From Saprospiraceae bacterium (GTDB lineage: Bacteria; Bacteroidota; Bacteroidia; Chitinophagales; Saprospiraceae): a stretch of 46,364 nucleotides of DNA. Positions 1 through 7,991 of the stretch are shown here, piece by piece; positions within the stretch are counted from its first letter, which is position 1, and every line of letters begins with the position of its first letter. The stretch lies in assembly GCA_029263015.1 (NCBI GenBank), contig JAJCYI010000238.1:1-46364 (forward strand), given 5' to 3'. Made by a program: the position numbers and the translations under genes. The notes beneath the pieces were generated by a model. It was not told where the DNA came from, ran no database searches, and worked only from the letters and a program-made list of their open reading frames with translations.

Positions 1-322
1 AAACCCTCCGTCCTGGGTAGTGGTAAGCCCCCCCCATTGTTTGCTTACGGTTAGATGGTCGCCCAGCGAGTCGATGATCAAATTATGGTCCAAGAGGTTG
101 CCCAGTGTATCATATTTGACCAACAGGATACCTTGCTGTGGATCAGGCGCTGTATTGTAGGCCAGGCCATACCCGATAATGGTATCATTGTGGATTATCA
201 TTTTGTACATCTGGTTATTGGGGTAGCCAAGGTCATCAACTAAATTAAAACCTGGTTGGGCATTTGTTTTGGCTAAAAATAGAAAACAAAAAATTAGTGA
301 AAAAATTGAAATCAATTTCATG
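1..322 (-). CDS. Secreted protein, N-terminal part, cut by window edge
   Basis: An open frame of 107 codons runs on the minus strand from an ATG at 322 off the left edge of the window, so the C-terminus is missing. It opens with a clear Sec signal peptide (MKLISIFSLIFCFLFLAKTNAQ, probable cleavage after NAQ). The mature part reads as short beta-strand units (VKYDTLGNLL, TTQDGGF) of the kind seen in beta-propeller or delta-60-repeat secreted proteins of Saprospiria, which often end in a T9SS sorting domain. That domain would lie outside the window. The function is unknown; the family placement is inference from pattern only. Confidence 0.7.
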
Positions 323-441
323 ACGGAGCGTATTGAAAGGCAAGCCATGATTACAGTTGACATGCTTTGCTTATTGTAGATTGGTGGCAATTCTGCTATT
401 TTGAACAAAAGTATCTTCTCCTTTTACTTTCAGAAACTGTT

Positions 442-3012
442 TCAAAACCCCTCAATATATTCCACATCATCGTCGTCTTTCCAATTTGCAACTTCCCCCT
501 CGTCAAGCCATTCGGCGGGTTCACGGAGCATGTTCAGTGGAGCACCAAAATGCCGGATGAGCACGGCCCGTATTTGTTGTTTTTGTTTTTCGCTGCGTTT
601 GAATGCGTCTTTTACTTTTCGCTTGTTGGTTTCATATTCATATTCGTCCAATGTGCCAAACACATTAAAATACATATTGAAAAAACCGTCTTTTTTTGCC
701 TTGATCGGTTTTTGATTGGAGCCGGATTTGAACTTGTTGGCAAGTACTTGCCCTGCATTCACCTTGATGCTGTAATCAATTTTACCGTCGAAAGTCTGCT
801 CGCCAGAAATGGACATGTTCATGGCGTTGTTTTGGATGAACAGGACTGGCAGGTAAAATTTGCTGTCCTTGATTTCCAGCCAATTCTGCATATCCTCGAA
901 CTGCACGTTCCGCAGGTCACGGACTTTGGCGTAAGACGAAAACTCCTGCAATATTTCAAACCGCTCCAAGGCACCATCATGCACACCGAGGCCAGCCCAC
1001 ACGTGGAGTTTGTCCGACAGGTAATATCCGGTCGAATCCCAAAAGGCATGGATCAGCATTTTGGCATTCATCGTGCCCTCCAGGTGCTCGTGGCGAAGGA
1101 AATCCTGGCCAGCGTTTTCAGTTTGGTAAAAGAATTTTTTTATGTCCACTTTATCGCTGCTCAACTTGGCGTGGAGATAAGGTTCTTTTTCAAAAAACAG
1201 CGTACCGTCGAGCGCAAACTCGCCATCCATGCCGCCAGCCGTTCCCAGTACTTGCATTTTTGAATCTTCAAAAACAAGCCTTCCAGAAAAGTCCTTTCCT
1301 TCTATTTTATTATAGCTGAACTCATCTACCTTCGCTTGGAAATCGCCCTGTAAAAAATCGGTGAGATGCTCCCTCCTCATGTATTTTTCTACATGCAGGG
1401 AATCGTAAGTTTCTTCCGTCACATCATCCTCTTCGACGGAGATGTCTGCCATTTGGCGGAGCTTCAACAAGTCGAGTTTCGGGGCGTACATTTCCCCCTC
1501 GAACTTCAGCTTTGCATCGTACGTGTTGAGCGAATCGGCGAACAGTACTGGCAATAGATTCCAGACATTGCCTTCGAAGCGGATGTCATTGCCAGCCCCC
1601 TCGATTTCCAGATTTTGTAGCGATATGAGGTTGTCGCTGAAAATGAGTTTGCCCTGATCGATTGTGATGTTTTCACCATTGATTTTCAGCGAAGCATCGT
1701 CAAAATCGACCTCTCCGCCCATCTGTACCTCCATGATGTTACTGATGGAAACCATGTCGCGGTAAAGTCCGCTCAGGTCGAGGTTGCTGATCTCGATTTC
1801 GCCATCCCCTCCAGAGATGTCGGGATGCCCCAAAAAGTCGTACAAATAACCCATCGGCAGTGCCCCGTCGGCCTGGAAATCTATGAACGGTTCGTCAAAA
1901 TCGTCCACTTTCAAGTGCATCGTCAGCAGTTCCCGGTGTAGGTAGCCTGTAAAATTTTTTATTTCAAATGAAGAAGTACTGAGGGCGTTTCTTTCACCAT
2001 TGGTGAAAATGGCTTCAAATGACACTTCTTTGAATGGCTCCTTCAACTTTGGGTGCGTCAATCTCCCATCTTCCATGTTCAGCGTGGCCTCGATGTCGGG
2101 ACTTTCAGTGGGACTTAATTTCCCCAAAATATCCACCGAAAAATGGAATTGTCCACTACTTGAAAAATCGCCCAGTGACTCCAGTTGCTGCTCCGGCATG
2201 AGAGCAATAACTGATTCTATATTTGCATCGTCAGCAGTAGCCACCAAATCGAAATAAGTAAATGCTTTTTCTTTCTTCACTCCTCCAGCCAAACTGAACG
2301 TATTATCTTCCACCAATACTTTCACCTTTTTGAAATCGTATTGACCCTGGTCGAGATTCATGTAAATATTAGCATCGTAACCCCATTTTTTTCCTGCAAA
2401 ATACCTTTTGCCATTGAGGTCGATGAAATTGGAGGCTAATTTAGCGGTACTGACCAAGTCATATCGTTTGCTCGACAGCTCGCCTGAAAAGGCAGCTTCT
2501 TCTACCTGCATCAATATCTGTTGTTTCAATTTATCGTCTCGGTAAGCCAGTTCGATTTTATTGAGGTTAGCCTGTTTTAGCGAAATATTGAATTTGCCCT
2601 CCTTTGCTGTTGCCGAAGGTTTAAAAATCTTGTAGTTGCTGTTGCCCCGGTTGTCAATGTGGATATTGAGCGCCCCATCGCTGATGGTGACCGAATGTAC
2701 TTTCACCTGCGGCCCAAACAGGCTCAACAAACGGAAATGGAAGGCCATGTCTTTTGCCTCCAATAAACCCTCCCCAAATTGGCCTTTCACAACCACATTG
2801 TGCAAACTGGCCGTTGCGTTCGGAAAGCCTCGGAGCAGCGACAGGTCAAAATCGCCGACGGTCAACTCTGTTGTCAATTGTTTATTGATTTCAGCAATCA
2901 GCTTTTTGCCCACAGCCTCCTGGAAAAAACCTGCAATGACAATTGCTGCTGACACCAACACCAGCAAAATGACCAATAACACAATGCCTATTTTTTTCAA
3001 AACCCTATTCAT
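442..3012 (-). CDS. AsmA-like family protein (inner-membrane anchored)
   Basis: The 856-residue protein starts at MNRVLKKIGIVLLVILL. A frame extension of 40 codons upstream has no signal-like sequence, and this start puts the single N-terminal membrane helix (about residues 8-30) where AsmA proteins have it. The segment after the helix (VGKKLIAEINKQLTTELTVGDFDLSLLRGFPNATASLHNV) is the typical AsmA N-terminal motif. A long beta-rich body follows, and the AsmA-like C-terminal region (KIDYSIKVNAGQVLANKF) is near the end. AsmA/TamB/YhdP proteins are thought to bridge inner and outer membranes and affect phospholipid transport or outer-membrane assembly. It stands alone, with an inverted-repeat element 47 bp upstream of its start. 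Confidence 0.85.
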   Translation of the reverse strand: MNRVLKKIGIVLLVILLVLVSAAIVIAGFFQEAVGKKLIAEINKQLTTELTVGDFDLSLLRGFPNATASLHNVVVKGQFGEGLLEAKDMAFHFRLLSLFGPQVKVHSVTISDGALNIHIDNRGNSNYKIFKPSATAKEGKFNISLKQANLNKIELAYRDDKLKQQILMQVEEAAFSGELSSKRYDLVSTAKLASNFIDLNGKRYFAGKKWGYDANIYMNLDQGQYDFKKVKVLVEDNTFSLAGGVKKEKAFTYFDLVATADDANIESVIALMPEQQLESLGDFSSSGQFHFSVDILGKLSPTESPDIEATLNMEDGRLTHPKLKEPFKEVSFEAIFTNGERNALSTSSFEIKNFTGYLHRELLTMHLKVDDFDEPFIDFQADGALPMGYLYDFLGHPDISGGDGEIEISNLDLSGLYRDMVSISNIMEVQMGGEVDFDDASLKINGENITIDQGKLIFSDNLISLQNLEIEGAGNDIRFEGNVWNLLPVLFADSLNTYDAKLKFEGEMYAPKLDLLKLRQMADISVEEDDVTEETYDSLHVEKYMRREHLTDFLQGDFQAKVDEFSYNKIEGKDFSGRLVFEDSKMQVLGTAGGMDGEFALDGTLFFEKEPYLHAKLSSDKVDIKKFFYQTENAGQDFLRHEHLEGTMNAKMLIHAFWDSTGYYLSDKLHVWAGLGVHDGALERFEILQEFSSYAKVRDLRNVQFEDMQNWLEIKDSKFYLPVLFIQNNAMNMSISGEQTFDGKIDYSIKVNAGQVLANKFKSGSNQKPIKAKKDGFFNMYFNVFGTLDEYEYETNKRKVKDAFKRSEKQKQQIRAVLIRHFGAPLNMLREPAEWLDEGEVANWKDDDDVEYIEGF

Positions 3013-3058
3013 TTCGGTGAGACCTTTTGTTCGATTGTTTTTGTTGAAACGGACATAC

Positions 3059-3219
3059 GAGGTTGTTAGGAATTTAGCTTCCGGCGAAATACCGCCACTT
3101 TTTTGATGATACTGTGTTAAAAATTTGGTCAAATAGAGCCACTATGCTCCCACTTTTTTGCCTCGTCTCATCAAAAAATTGTCGGTTTTTCACTCGAAAC
3201 CTAAATTCCTAACAACCTC
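3059..3219. repeat. 161-bp inverted-repeat (MITE-like) element
   Basis: Perfect 19-bp terminal inverted repeats (GAGGTTGTTAGGAATTTAG at 3059-3077, complement at 3201-3219) enclose about 120 bp. Inside is a second pair, TTTTTTGATGA at about 3101-3111 and TCATCAAAAAA at about 3168-3178. No coding capacity is seen. The ends share the pattern TTGTTnGnAAnTTAGG with the element at 21284-21446, which has nearly the same length. It lies in the 5' region of the AsmA-like gene and may carry or displace its promoter. No clear target-site duplication is visible. Confidence 0.6.
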
Positions 3220-3293
3220 TAAAGGTAAATCAAACGTGCCTGTTCTGGTGCTGATTCCTGTTGAAAATATTTTTTATTTTTTTCAATAAGGAC

Positions 3294-3324
3294 TTGACAC
3301 TAATAGGAGATGTCCATACATTTG
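3294..3324 (+). promoter_or_regulatory. Bacteroidota-type promoter for tRNA-Val
   Basis: TTGAC at 3294-3298 and TACATTTG at 3317-3324 match the Bacteroidota -33 (TTG) and -7 (TAnnTTTG) boxes, with 20 bp between TTG and the -7 box. The tRNA starts about 60 bp downstream, leaving a short 5' leader that would be removed by RNase P. Confidence 0.65.
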
Positions 3325-3384
3325 CAGCCGCTTTACCCACAAGGGGCTTCTTGAACGAAAGGAGCGCACAAAAAAAACAGAAAA

Positions 3385-3459
3385 GGGCGATTAGCTCAGT
3401 TGGTTCAGAGCACCTCGTTTACACCGAGGGGGTCGTAGGTTCGAATCCTTCATCGCCCA
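3385..3459 (+). tRNA. tRNA-Val (anticodon TAC)
   Basis: The cloverleaf is complete: acceptor stem GGGCGAT/ATCGCCC (3385-3391 with 3452-3458), D arm GCTC...GAGC, anticodon stem CCTCG/CGAGG around loop TTTACAC, and T loop TTCGAAT. The loop puts TAC at positions 34-36, which reads valine codons. The discriminator base is A and the CCA end is not encoded. The T stem (GTAGG/CCTTC) contains one T-T mismatch at its second pair, which is unusual but does not disturb the rest of the fold. Confidence 0.93.
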
Positions 3460-3467
3460 CTTATTCA

Positions 3468-3506
3468 AAGCCTTTTCGGTTGACAACCGGAAAGGCTTTT
3501 TTGTTT
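3468..3506 (+). terminator. Rho-independent terminator after tRNA-Val
   Basis: A hairpin AAGCCTTT-tCGGTTGACAACCGg-AAAGGCTT (3468-3498) is followed by a run of T (about 3497-3506). It closes the tRNA-Val transcript. Confidence 0.8.
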
Positions 3507-3539
3507 TAGAAAACGCTCTGACCATGATCGACTATTCTT

Positions 3540-4385
3540 TCATAACTGCACATGAACATGATCGTCATGGCGGGCTGCCCGGCAACCTTGAAACCTTATT
3601 TTGTTGTTTTTGCCAAATCCAAGTCTTTGTTTCAGATGGGGTTCCAATAATATTTTCCGAACGTTTTTTTCGTTGGCGAAAAGCCGGATCATTTCAGCAC
3701 TAGTTTGCTCGTCAAACAAGTATTTCTTTTTATTATAAAAAAGTTCAGCTGTGTTCTTCTCAAGACTCCTCCACCAGTTCCCTTGTCCTTTACACTCAGG
3801 TTCCATATCGATTTCTCCAGACAGGGGTTCAGCACAAACACCGTAGCCTAAGAAGCCAGGTGTGCCGAATATTGATTCTCCATTATTTATTTTTTGCCAA
3901 TGAAGCGCTACGTCCAGTTTTTTGCCATCCCGGTGACTGAAATGAGGTTCCAATGGGTAGCCATTGATGAAAGGAAAATTGGCATCGAGATAGCAAAGCA
4001 CTGTGCCAGGGTTTTTTATGAAAAGCTTTTTCGCCACATTTTCCGCAGTCGTTTTCATTTCGGGCCGGACATAATGATGGTTTAATATGCAGTAATAAAA
4101 AACACTATGAGGCTTTAAATTCGGATTCGACCAAATGGGAAGTGGCACCCGCCCGCATTGCCATTTCGCCAAAGGCGGGATAAGGAATATCGTAAAGAGT
4201 AAATAGATAGCGGAGAAAGATAATAGCTTTGCCAATCGTCTTTTCCGTTTGCTTTTGATCCCTTTGAAAAAGAAATAAAACAAAGGAAGGCACAGCAACC
4301 AGATGATACCACCGACTTGAGTGAAAAGCGTGAGCAGGCACACAATTAATAAATGGAGGAAAAAAGACTTTATGGTATTCCACAT
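3540..4385 (-). CDS. Membrane-anchored LAS-superfamily metallopeptidase (M15/M74-like)
   Basis: The 281-residue protein is read from MWNTIKSFFLHLLIVC; a 49-codon upstream extension would run back through the start of the divergent gene. It has two or three N-terminal hydrophobic segments (about residues 8-40 and 55-72). The C-terminal domain carries the LAS metal and catalytic motifs SHRDGKKLD (H151, D158) and a terminal HDDHVHVQL (H276/H278). This is the SxHxxGxxxD...HxH signature of M15 D-Ala-D-Ala carboxypeptidases and MepA-type (M74) murein endopeptidases. The likely role is peptidoglycan cross-link cleavage in the periplasm. It is divergent from a gene that also ends in a peptidoglycan-peptidase domain (125 bp between starts). 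Confidence 0.72.
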   Translation of the reverse strand: MWNTIKSFFLHLLIVCLLTLFTQVGGIIWLLCLPLFYFFFKGIKSKRKRRLAKLLSFSAIYLLFTIFLIPPLAKWQCGRVPLPIWSNPNLKPHSVFYYCILNHHYVRPEMKTTAENVAKKLFIKNPGTVLCYLDANFPFINGYPLEPHFSHRDGKKLDVALHWQKINNGESIFGTPGFLGYGVCAEPLSGEIDMEPECKGQGNWWRSLEKNTAELFYNKKKYLFDEQTSAEMIRLFANEKNVRKILLEPHLKQRLGFGKNNKIRFQGCRAARHDDHVHVQL

Positions 4386-4510
4386 TTTTGGAAAAGGACT
4401 TTCTTGTGAACTACAAAAGGAACAAAAGAAATAATAAATCACACTTCTTTTGTGGTTCAAATAAAACGAATGTATATTTTTATTGTCACCGTTCATATTC
4501 TTCAACTCCG

Positions 4511-6244
4511 ATGCAAAAAAATAATTATCCACAAATAGGTATTTCGGAAAACAAGGCCGCCGCTTTGGCCATAAAATATTATGGCCTCAAAACTCAAGTG
4601 AAAAGACTCCTCGGCGAGGCAGATTTTAATTTCTATCTAAAAACTGAAGATGGCAAGGAATATACTTTAAAAATCAGCTACCCGGACGCCAATAGGCAGA
4701 CGATTGATTTACAGGCAAAAATCATGTGCCACTTGGTAGCTTCAAAATTACCTTTTCACTTTCCAGCAGTCGTCCCATCAATTGATGGGCGGGAATACAT
4801 TGATTTGGAAGATGGCCGGTTTTTGAGGTTACAAAAGTGGGTGCCGGGCAGGATGCTGGCCGAGGTTACCCCCCGTTCGAACCAACTACTGGAAAACTGG
4901 GGCAAGATTGCCGGATCGCTTTCTTTGCACCTAGCCGGGTTCGATCATCCTGCCGCCCACCGTTCCTATAAATGGAACCCGAGCCAGACCTTGGAGGCAA
5001 AAAAATATAGATCTTTTCTTACTGGAAATGGAGCGCATGAAATAGCGGATTATTTCTGGAATTTATTTGCCACCACTGCTTTGCCCCACTTGCCGGTATT
5101 GCGCAAATCCGTTAATCACAACGACGCTCACGGTCTCAACCTATTGGCCAGTTTTGACTTGAAAAACCCTACAATTACTGGTGTCATAGATTTCGGAGAT
5201 GCCCTGTACACGGAGACGATCAACGAATTGGCAATTGCCTGTGCCTATGCCTCTATGCACCTGCCCGACCCTATGCAAGCCTTAGCGAATGTGGTACGTG
5301 GTTACCATGAAGTTTATCCATTGGAAGAAAAAGAACTGGCAATCCTTTTTCCTCTGATAGGTGCCAGGTTGACATTGTCCGTTTGCTACTCCGCATGGAA
5401 CAAACACCACGAACCCGATAACGAATACCTGATCATCAGCGAAAAACCTGCTTGGGGTTTATTGAAAAAATTAAGACATATATCCCCAGCGCTTGCTCAT
5501 TATACTTTTCGCCACGCCTGTGGATTGGAACCGCATCCAAATAGCGAACTTTTTGGCACTTGGGCTGCCAGTAAAGAACTCGCGCCAGTTATTGATTTTG
5601 ACGGAAAAACGACAACACCTTTGGACTTTAGTGTGGGTAGCATTTCTAATTTTGAGAATGTCAACAATTTTCAAAAATCAATATCCAAGCTGCTCAAAGA
5701 TAAGGAAGCTGACATAGGCATTGGAGGTTATAGAGAGGTGCGCCCGTTTTATACGGCAGACGCCTATAAAATAATAGGAAACTCAGGTGCCCAATGGCGG
5801 ACGGTCCATCTCGGCATTGATGTTTGGACGGAGGCTGAAACACCTGTTTTTGCTCCATTAGAAGGAACGGTACATAGTTTTCAGAACAACCTTGGAGACG
5901 GCAACTATGGACCGACCATTATTTTGGAACACAAAGTAGATTGTTCCAATTTCGCAATTGGGCCAAGCGCTAACAACAATAAATATTCACTGACTTTTTA
6001 TACGCTGTATGGTCATTTGAGTATGGAGTCTATAGATGGGATTGAAAAAGGAATGCCCATTCAAAAAGGTCAACGAATCGCCAATGTCGGCGCAGCACCG
6101 ATAAATGGGAATTGGCCCCCGCACCTGCATTTTCAAGTCATTCTAGATATATTGGGGAATAAGGGGGATTTTCCAGGAGTTGCATTCCCAGAGGAATCCG
6201 AAACGTGGTTGAGTATCTGCCCTGATGGGAGGTTTTTTGTTTGA
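4511..6244 (+). CDS. APH-type kinase-M23 metallopeptidase fusion, aminotransferase domain absent
   Basis: The 577-residue protein is read from MQKNNYPQIGISENKAA. Residues about 30-330 form an aminoglycoside-phosphotransferase/choline-kinase fold, with catalytic loop NHNDAHGLNLL (D205) and the metal motif VIDFGDAL. Residues about 420-560 form an M23 (LytM) domain with HLGID (H433, D437), YGHLS and PHLHFQ (H538, H540), so its zinc ligands look intact. In related bacterial proteins this pair is followed by a class III PLP aminotransferase (AGXT2L/ethanolamine-phosphate-lyase type, about 1000 residues in total). Here the protein stops a few residues after the M23 domain (WLSICPDGRFFV). Likely substrates are a small alcohol or amine such as ethanolamine, but this is inference. 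Confidence 0.8.
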   Translation: MQKNNYPQIGISENKAAALAIKYYGLKTQVKRLLGEADFNFYLKTEDGKEYTLKISYPDANRQTIDLQAKIMCHLVASKLPFHFPAVVPSIDGREYIDLEDGRFLRLQKWVPGRMLAEVTPRSNQLLENWGKIAGSLSLHLAGFDHPAAHRSYKWNPSQTLEAKKYRSFLTGNGAHEIADYFWNLFATTALPHLPVLRKSVNHNDAHGLNLLASFDLKNPTITGVIDFGDALYTETINELAIACAYASMHLPDPMQALANVVRGYHEVYPLEEKELAILFPLIGARLTLSVCYSAWNKHHEPDNEYLIISEKPAWGLLKKLRHISPALAHYTFRHACGLEPHPNSELFGTWAASKELAPVIDFDGKTTTPLDFSVGSISNFENVNNFQKSISKLLKDKEADIGIGGYREVRPFYTADAYKIIGNSGAQWRTVHLGIDVWTEAETPVFAPLEGTVHSFQNNLGDGNYGPTIILEHKVDCSNFAIGPSANNNKYSLTFYTLYGHLSMESIDGIEKGMPIQKGQRIANVGAAPINGNWPPHLHFQVILDILGNKGDFPGVAFPEESETWLSICPDGRFFV

Positions 6245-6299
6245 ACGCAGAGATGCGGAGAACAAAACAGGCTCTGTGTCTCCGCGTCTCTGCGTTCAA
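6241..6299. repeat. Palindromic element at stop codon (8-nt periodic)
   Basis: Arms of 21 bp with one mismatch (TTGAACGCAGAGATGCGGAGA at 6241-6261, complement at 6279-6299) enclose 17 bp. The left arm begins within the stop codon of the kinase-M23 gene. The arms are built from two similar 8-nt units (ACGCAGAG, ACGCGGAG). It probably acts as a transcription end or mRNA 3' stabiliser, and it resembles the element at 36036-36125. Confidence 0.6.
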
Positions 6300-6380
6300 T
6301 AATTGAGTGTCCACTTATTTCTGGTAAAACCCAAAGTTTCTATTACCTTTCGCCGAGAATAAAACAAACAACAATAAAAC

Positions 6381-7991
6381 ATGAATTTTTCAACAACCGA
6401 CCTGATCGTTTTCGCTGGATGGATTATTTTTATGATGGGATTTGGCATCTGGATTTCAAGAGGAAAACAAGAGACCACCCAAGATTATTTTCTTGCATCC
6501 AAAGCGTTGCCTTGGTGGGCCGTGGGTGGATCGCTGATCGCTTCCAATATTTCTGCCGAGCAGTTTATCGGGATGTCAGGATCTGGATACGTTGTCGGTA
6601 TAGCCATTGCCTCTTACGAACTGATGGCAGCACTCACCTTGCTCATTGTTGCCAAATATTTCTTACCAATTTTTTTAAAAAAGGGCATTTATACCATGCC
6701 CCAGTTTTTGGAACAACGTTTTGATAACCGTGTACGAACGGGCTTGGCGATTTTCTGGATATTGTTGTTTGTTTTTGTCAACATCACTTCAGTGCTGTAT
6801 TTAGGAGGGTTGGCGCTAAAAACCATCATGGGCATACCCATGATTTATGGGGTGATCGGACTGGCCCTTTTTGCTTCTACTTTTTCCATTTTTGGTGGCT
6901 TGAAAGCAGTCGTTTGGACGGATGTGGTTCAAGTAACCGTCCTCATCTTTGGAGGTTTGATGGCGAGTGTGCTGGTACTCAATGCACTGGGCGGAAGTTT
7001 TTTGGGCGGTCTTGAACTTTTGGTGGAGCGTGCTCCCGAAAAATTTGACATGATCCTCGACAAGGTCAATCCAGAGTATATGAACCTGCCCGGCATCAGT
7101 GTGCTGATAGGAGGTATGTGGGTCGCCAATATTTATTATTGGGGCAACAACCAATATATCATACAGCGGGCTTTGGCTGCCAAAAGCCTGAAAGAAGCAC
7201 AGCACGGAGCAGCATTTGCGGCCTTCCTCAAAGTTATATTGCCACTCATCGTCGTCATTCCTGGCATCGCCGCCTTTGTGCTGAACGCCGACATTGAAAA
7301 GCCCGACGAGGCATATCCATGGGTTTTGGGCAATTATGTCACGGTTGGTTTCAAAGGGCTGGCTTTTGCTGCCCTGATTGCTGCCATCGGTTCGTCGTTA
7401 AGCTCTATGGTCAACAGCGCCTCCACGATTTTCACCTTGGATATTTACCGCCCATTTTTTATGAAAATGGACAAAGAAAGAAAAGAACTGCTCGATTCCC
7501 ACGAACATGATAGCCATTTGCTTACGCAACAGGAGGAATCCCGATTGGTAAAAGTCGGCAAATTGGCTGCTGGCATCTCCCTAGTGCTTGGCATTATTGT
7601 CGCCCCATTGCTTGGCAACCTCGACCAGGCATTTCAATACATCCAAGAATACACAGGCTTCATCAGTCCAGGCGTGGTTGCGGTGTTCCTGCTGGGCCTT
7701 TTCTGGAAACGGACTTCCACCAACGCGGCCTTGGCAGCTGTGATCCTTTCCATTCCACTCTCTACTGGTTTTAAATTCCTGATGCCCACCTTGCCATTTT
7801 TAGACAGGATGGGAATTAGTTTTTTAATAATTGTTGCCATCATGGTGATCATTTCATTAATGGAAAACAAAGGCAGTGACCATAAAGCTGTTGAGATGGA
7901 GAAGGGATTGTTCAAAACCTCCCAGATTTTCAACATTGCTTCAATTGTGATTTGTGGAATACTGGCAGTCATTTATGCAGTGTTCTGGTAA
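6381..7991 (+). CDS. Sodium:solute symporter (SSS family, SGLT-like sugar transporter)
   Basis: The 536-residue integral membrane protein has about 13-14 hydrophobic segments. Family landmarks are ALPWWAVGGSLIASNISAEQFIGMSGSGY near residues 43-70 and GLAFAALIAAIGSSLSSMVNSASTIFTLDIY near residues 325-355, both typical of SGLT-type sodium/sugar symporters. It would import a sugar with sodium across the inner membrane. Its stop codon overlaps the start codon of galactokinase by one base (TAATG), so the two are co-transcribed and probably translationally coupled. That makes galactose or a galactoside-derived sugar the likely substrate. Confidence 0.9.
   Translation: MNFSTTDLIVFAGWIIFMMGFGIWISRGKQETTQDYFLASKALPWWAVGGSLIASNISAEQFIGMSGSGYVVGIAIASYELMAALTLLIVAKYFLPIFLKKGIYTMPQFLEQRFDNRVRTGLAIFWILLFVFVNITSVLYLGGLALKTIMGIPMIYGVIGLALFASTFSIFGGLKAVVWTDVVQVTVLIFGGLMASVLVLNALGGSFLGGLELLVERAPEKFDMILDKVNPEYMNLPGISVLIGGMWVANIYYWGNNQYIIQRALAAKSLKEAQHGAAFAAFLKVILPLIVVIPGIAAFVLNADIEKPDEAYPWVLGNYVTVGFKGLAFAALIAAIGSSLSSMVNSASTIFTLDIYRPFFMKMDKERKELLDSHEHDSHLLTQQEESRLVKVGKLAAGISLVLGIIVAPLLGNLDQAFQYIQEYTGFISPGVVAVFLLGLFWKRTSTNAALAAVILSIPLSTGFKFLMPTLPFLDRMGISFLIIVAIMVIISLMENKGSDHKAVEMEKGLFKTSQIFNIASIVICGILAVIYAVFW

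Noticed and set aside
367-1263. 298-codon open frame on the plus strand
   Set aside because: It lies wholly opposite the well-supported AsmA-like gene and has no domain or signal pattern; it is a shadow frame.
3261-3509. Open frame of 82 codons on the plus strand
   Set aside because: It runs through the tRNA-Val gene, its promoter and its terminator.
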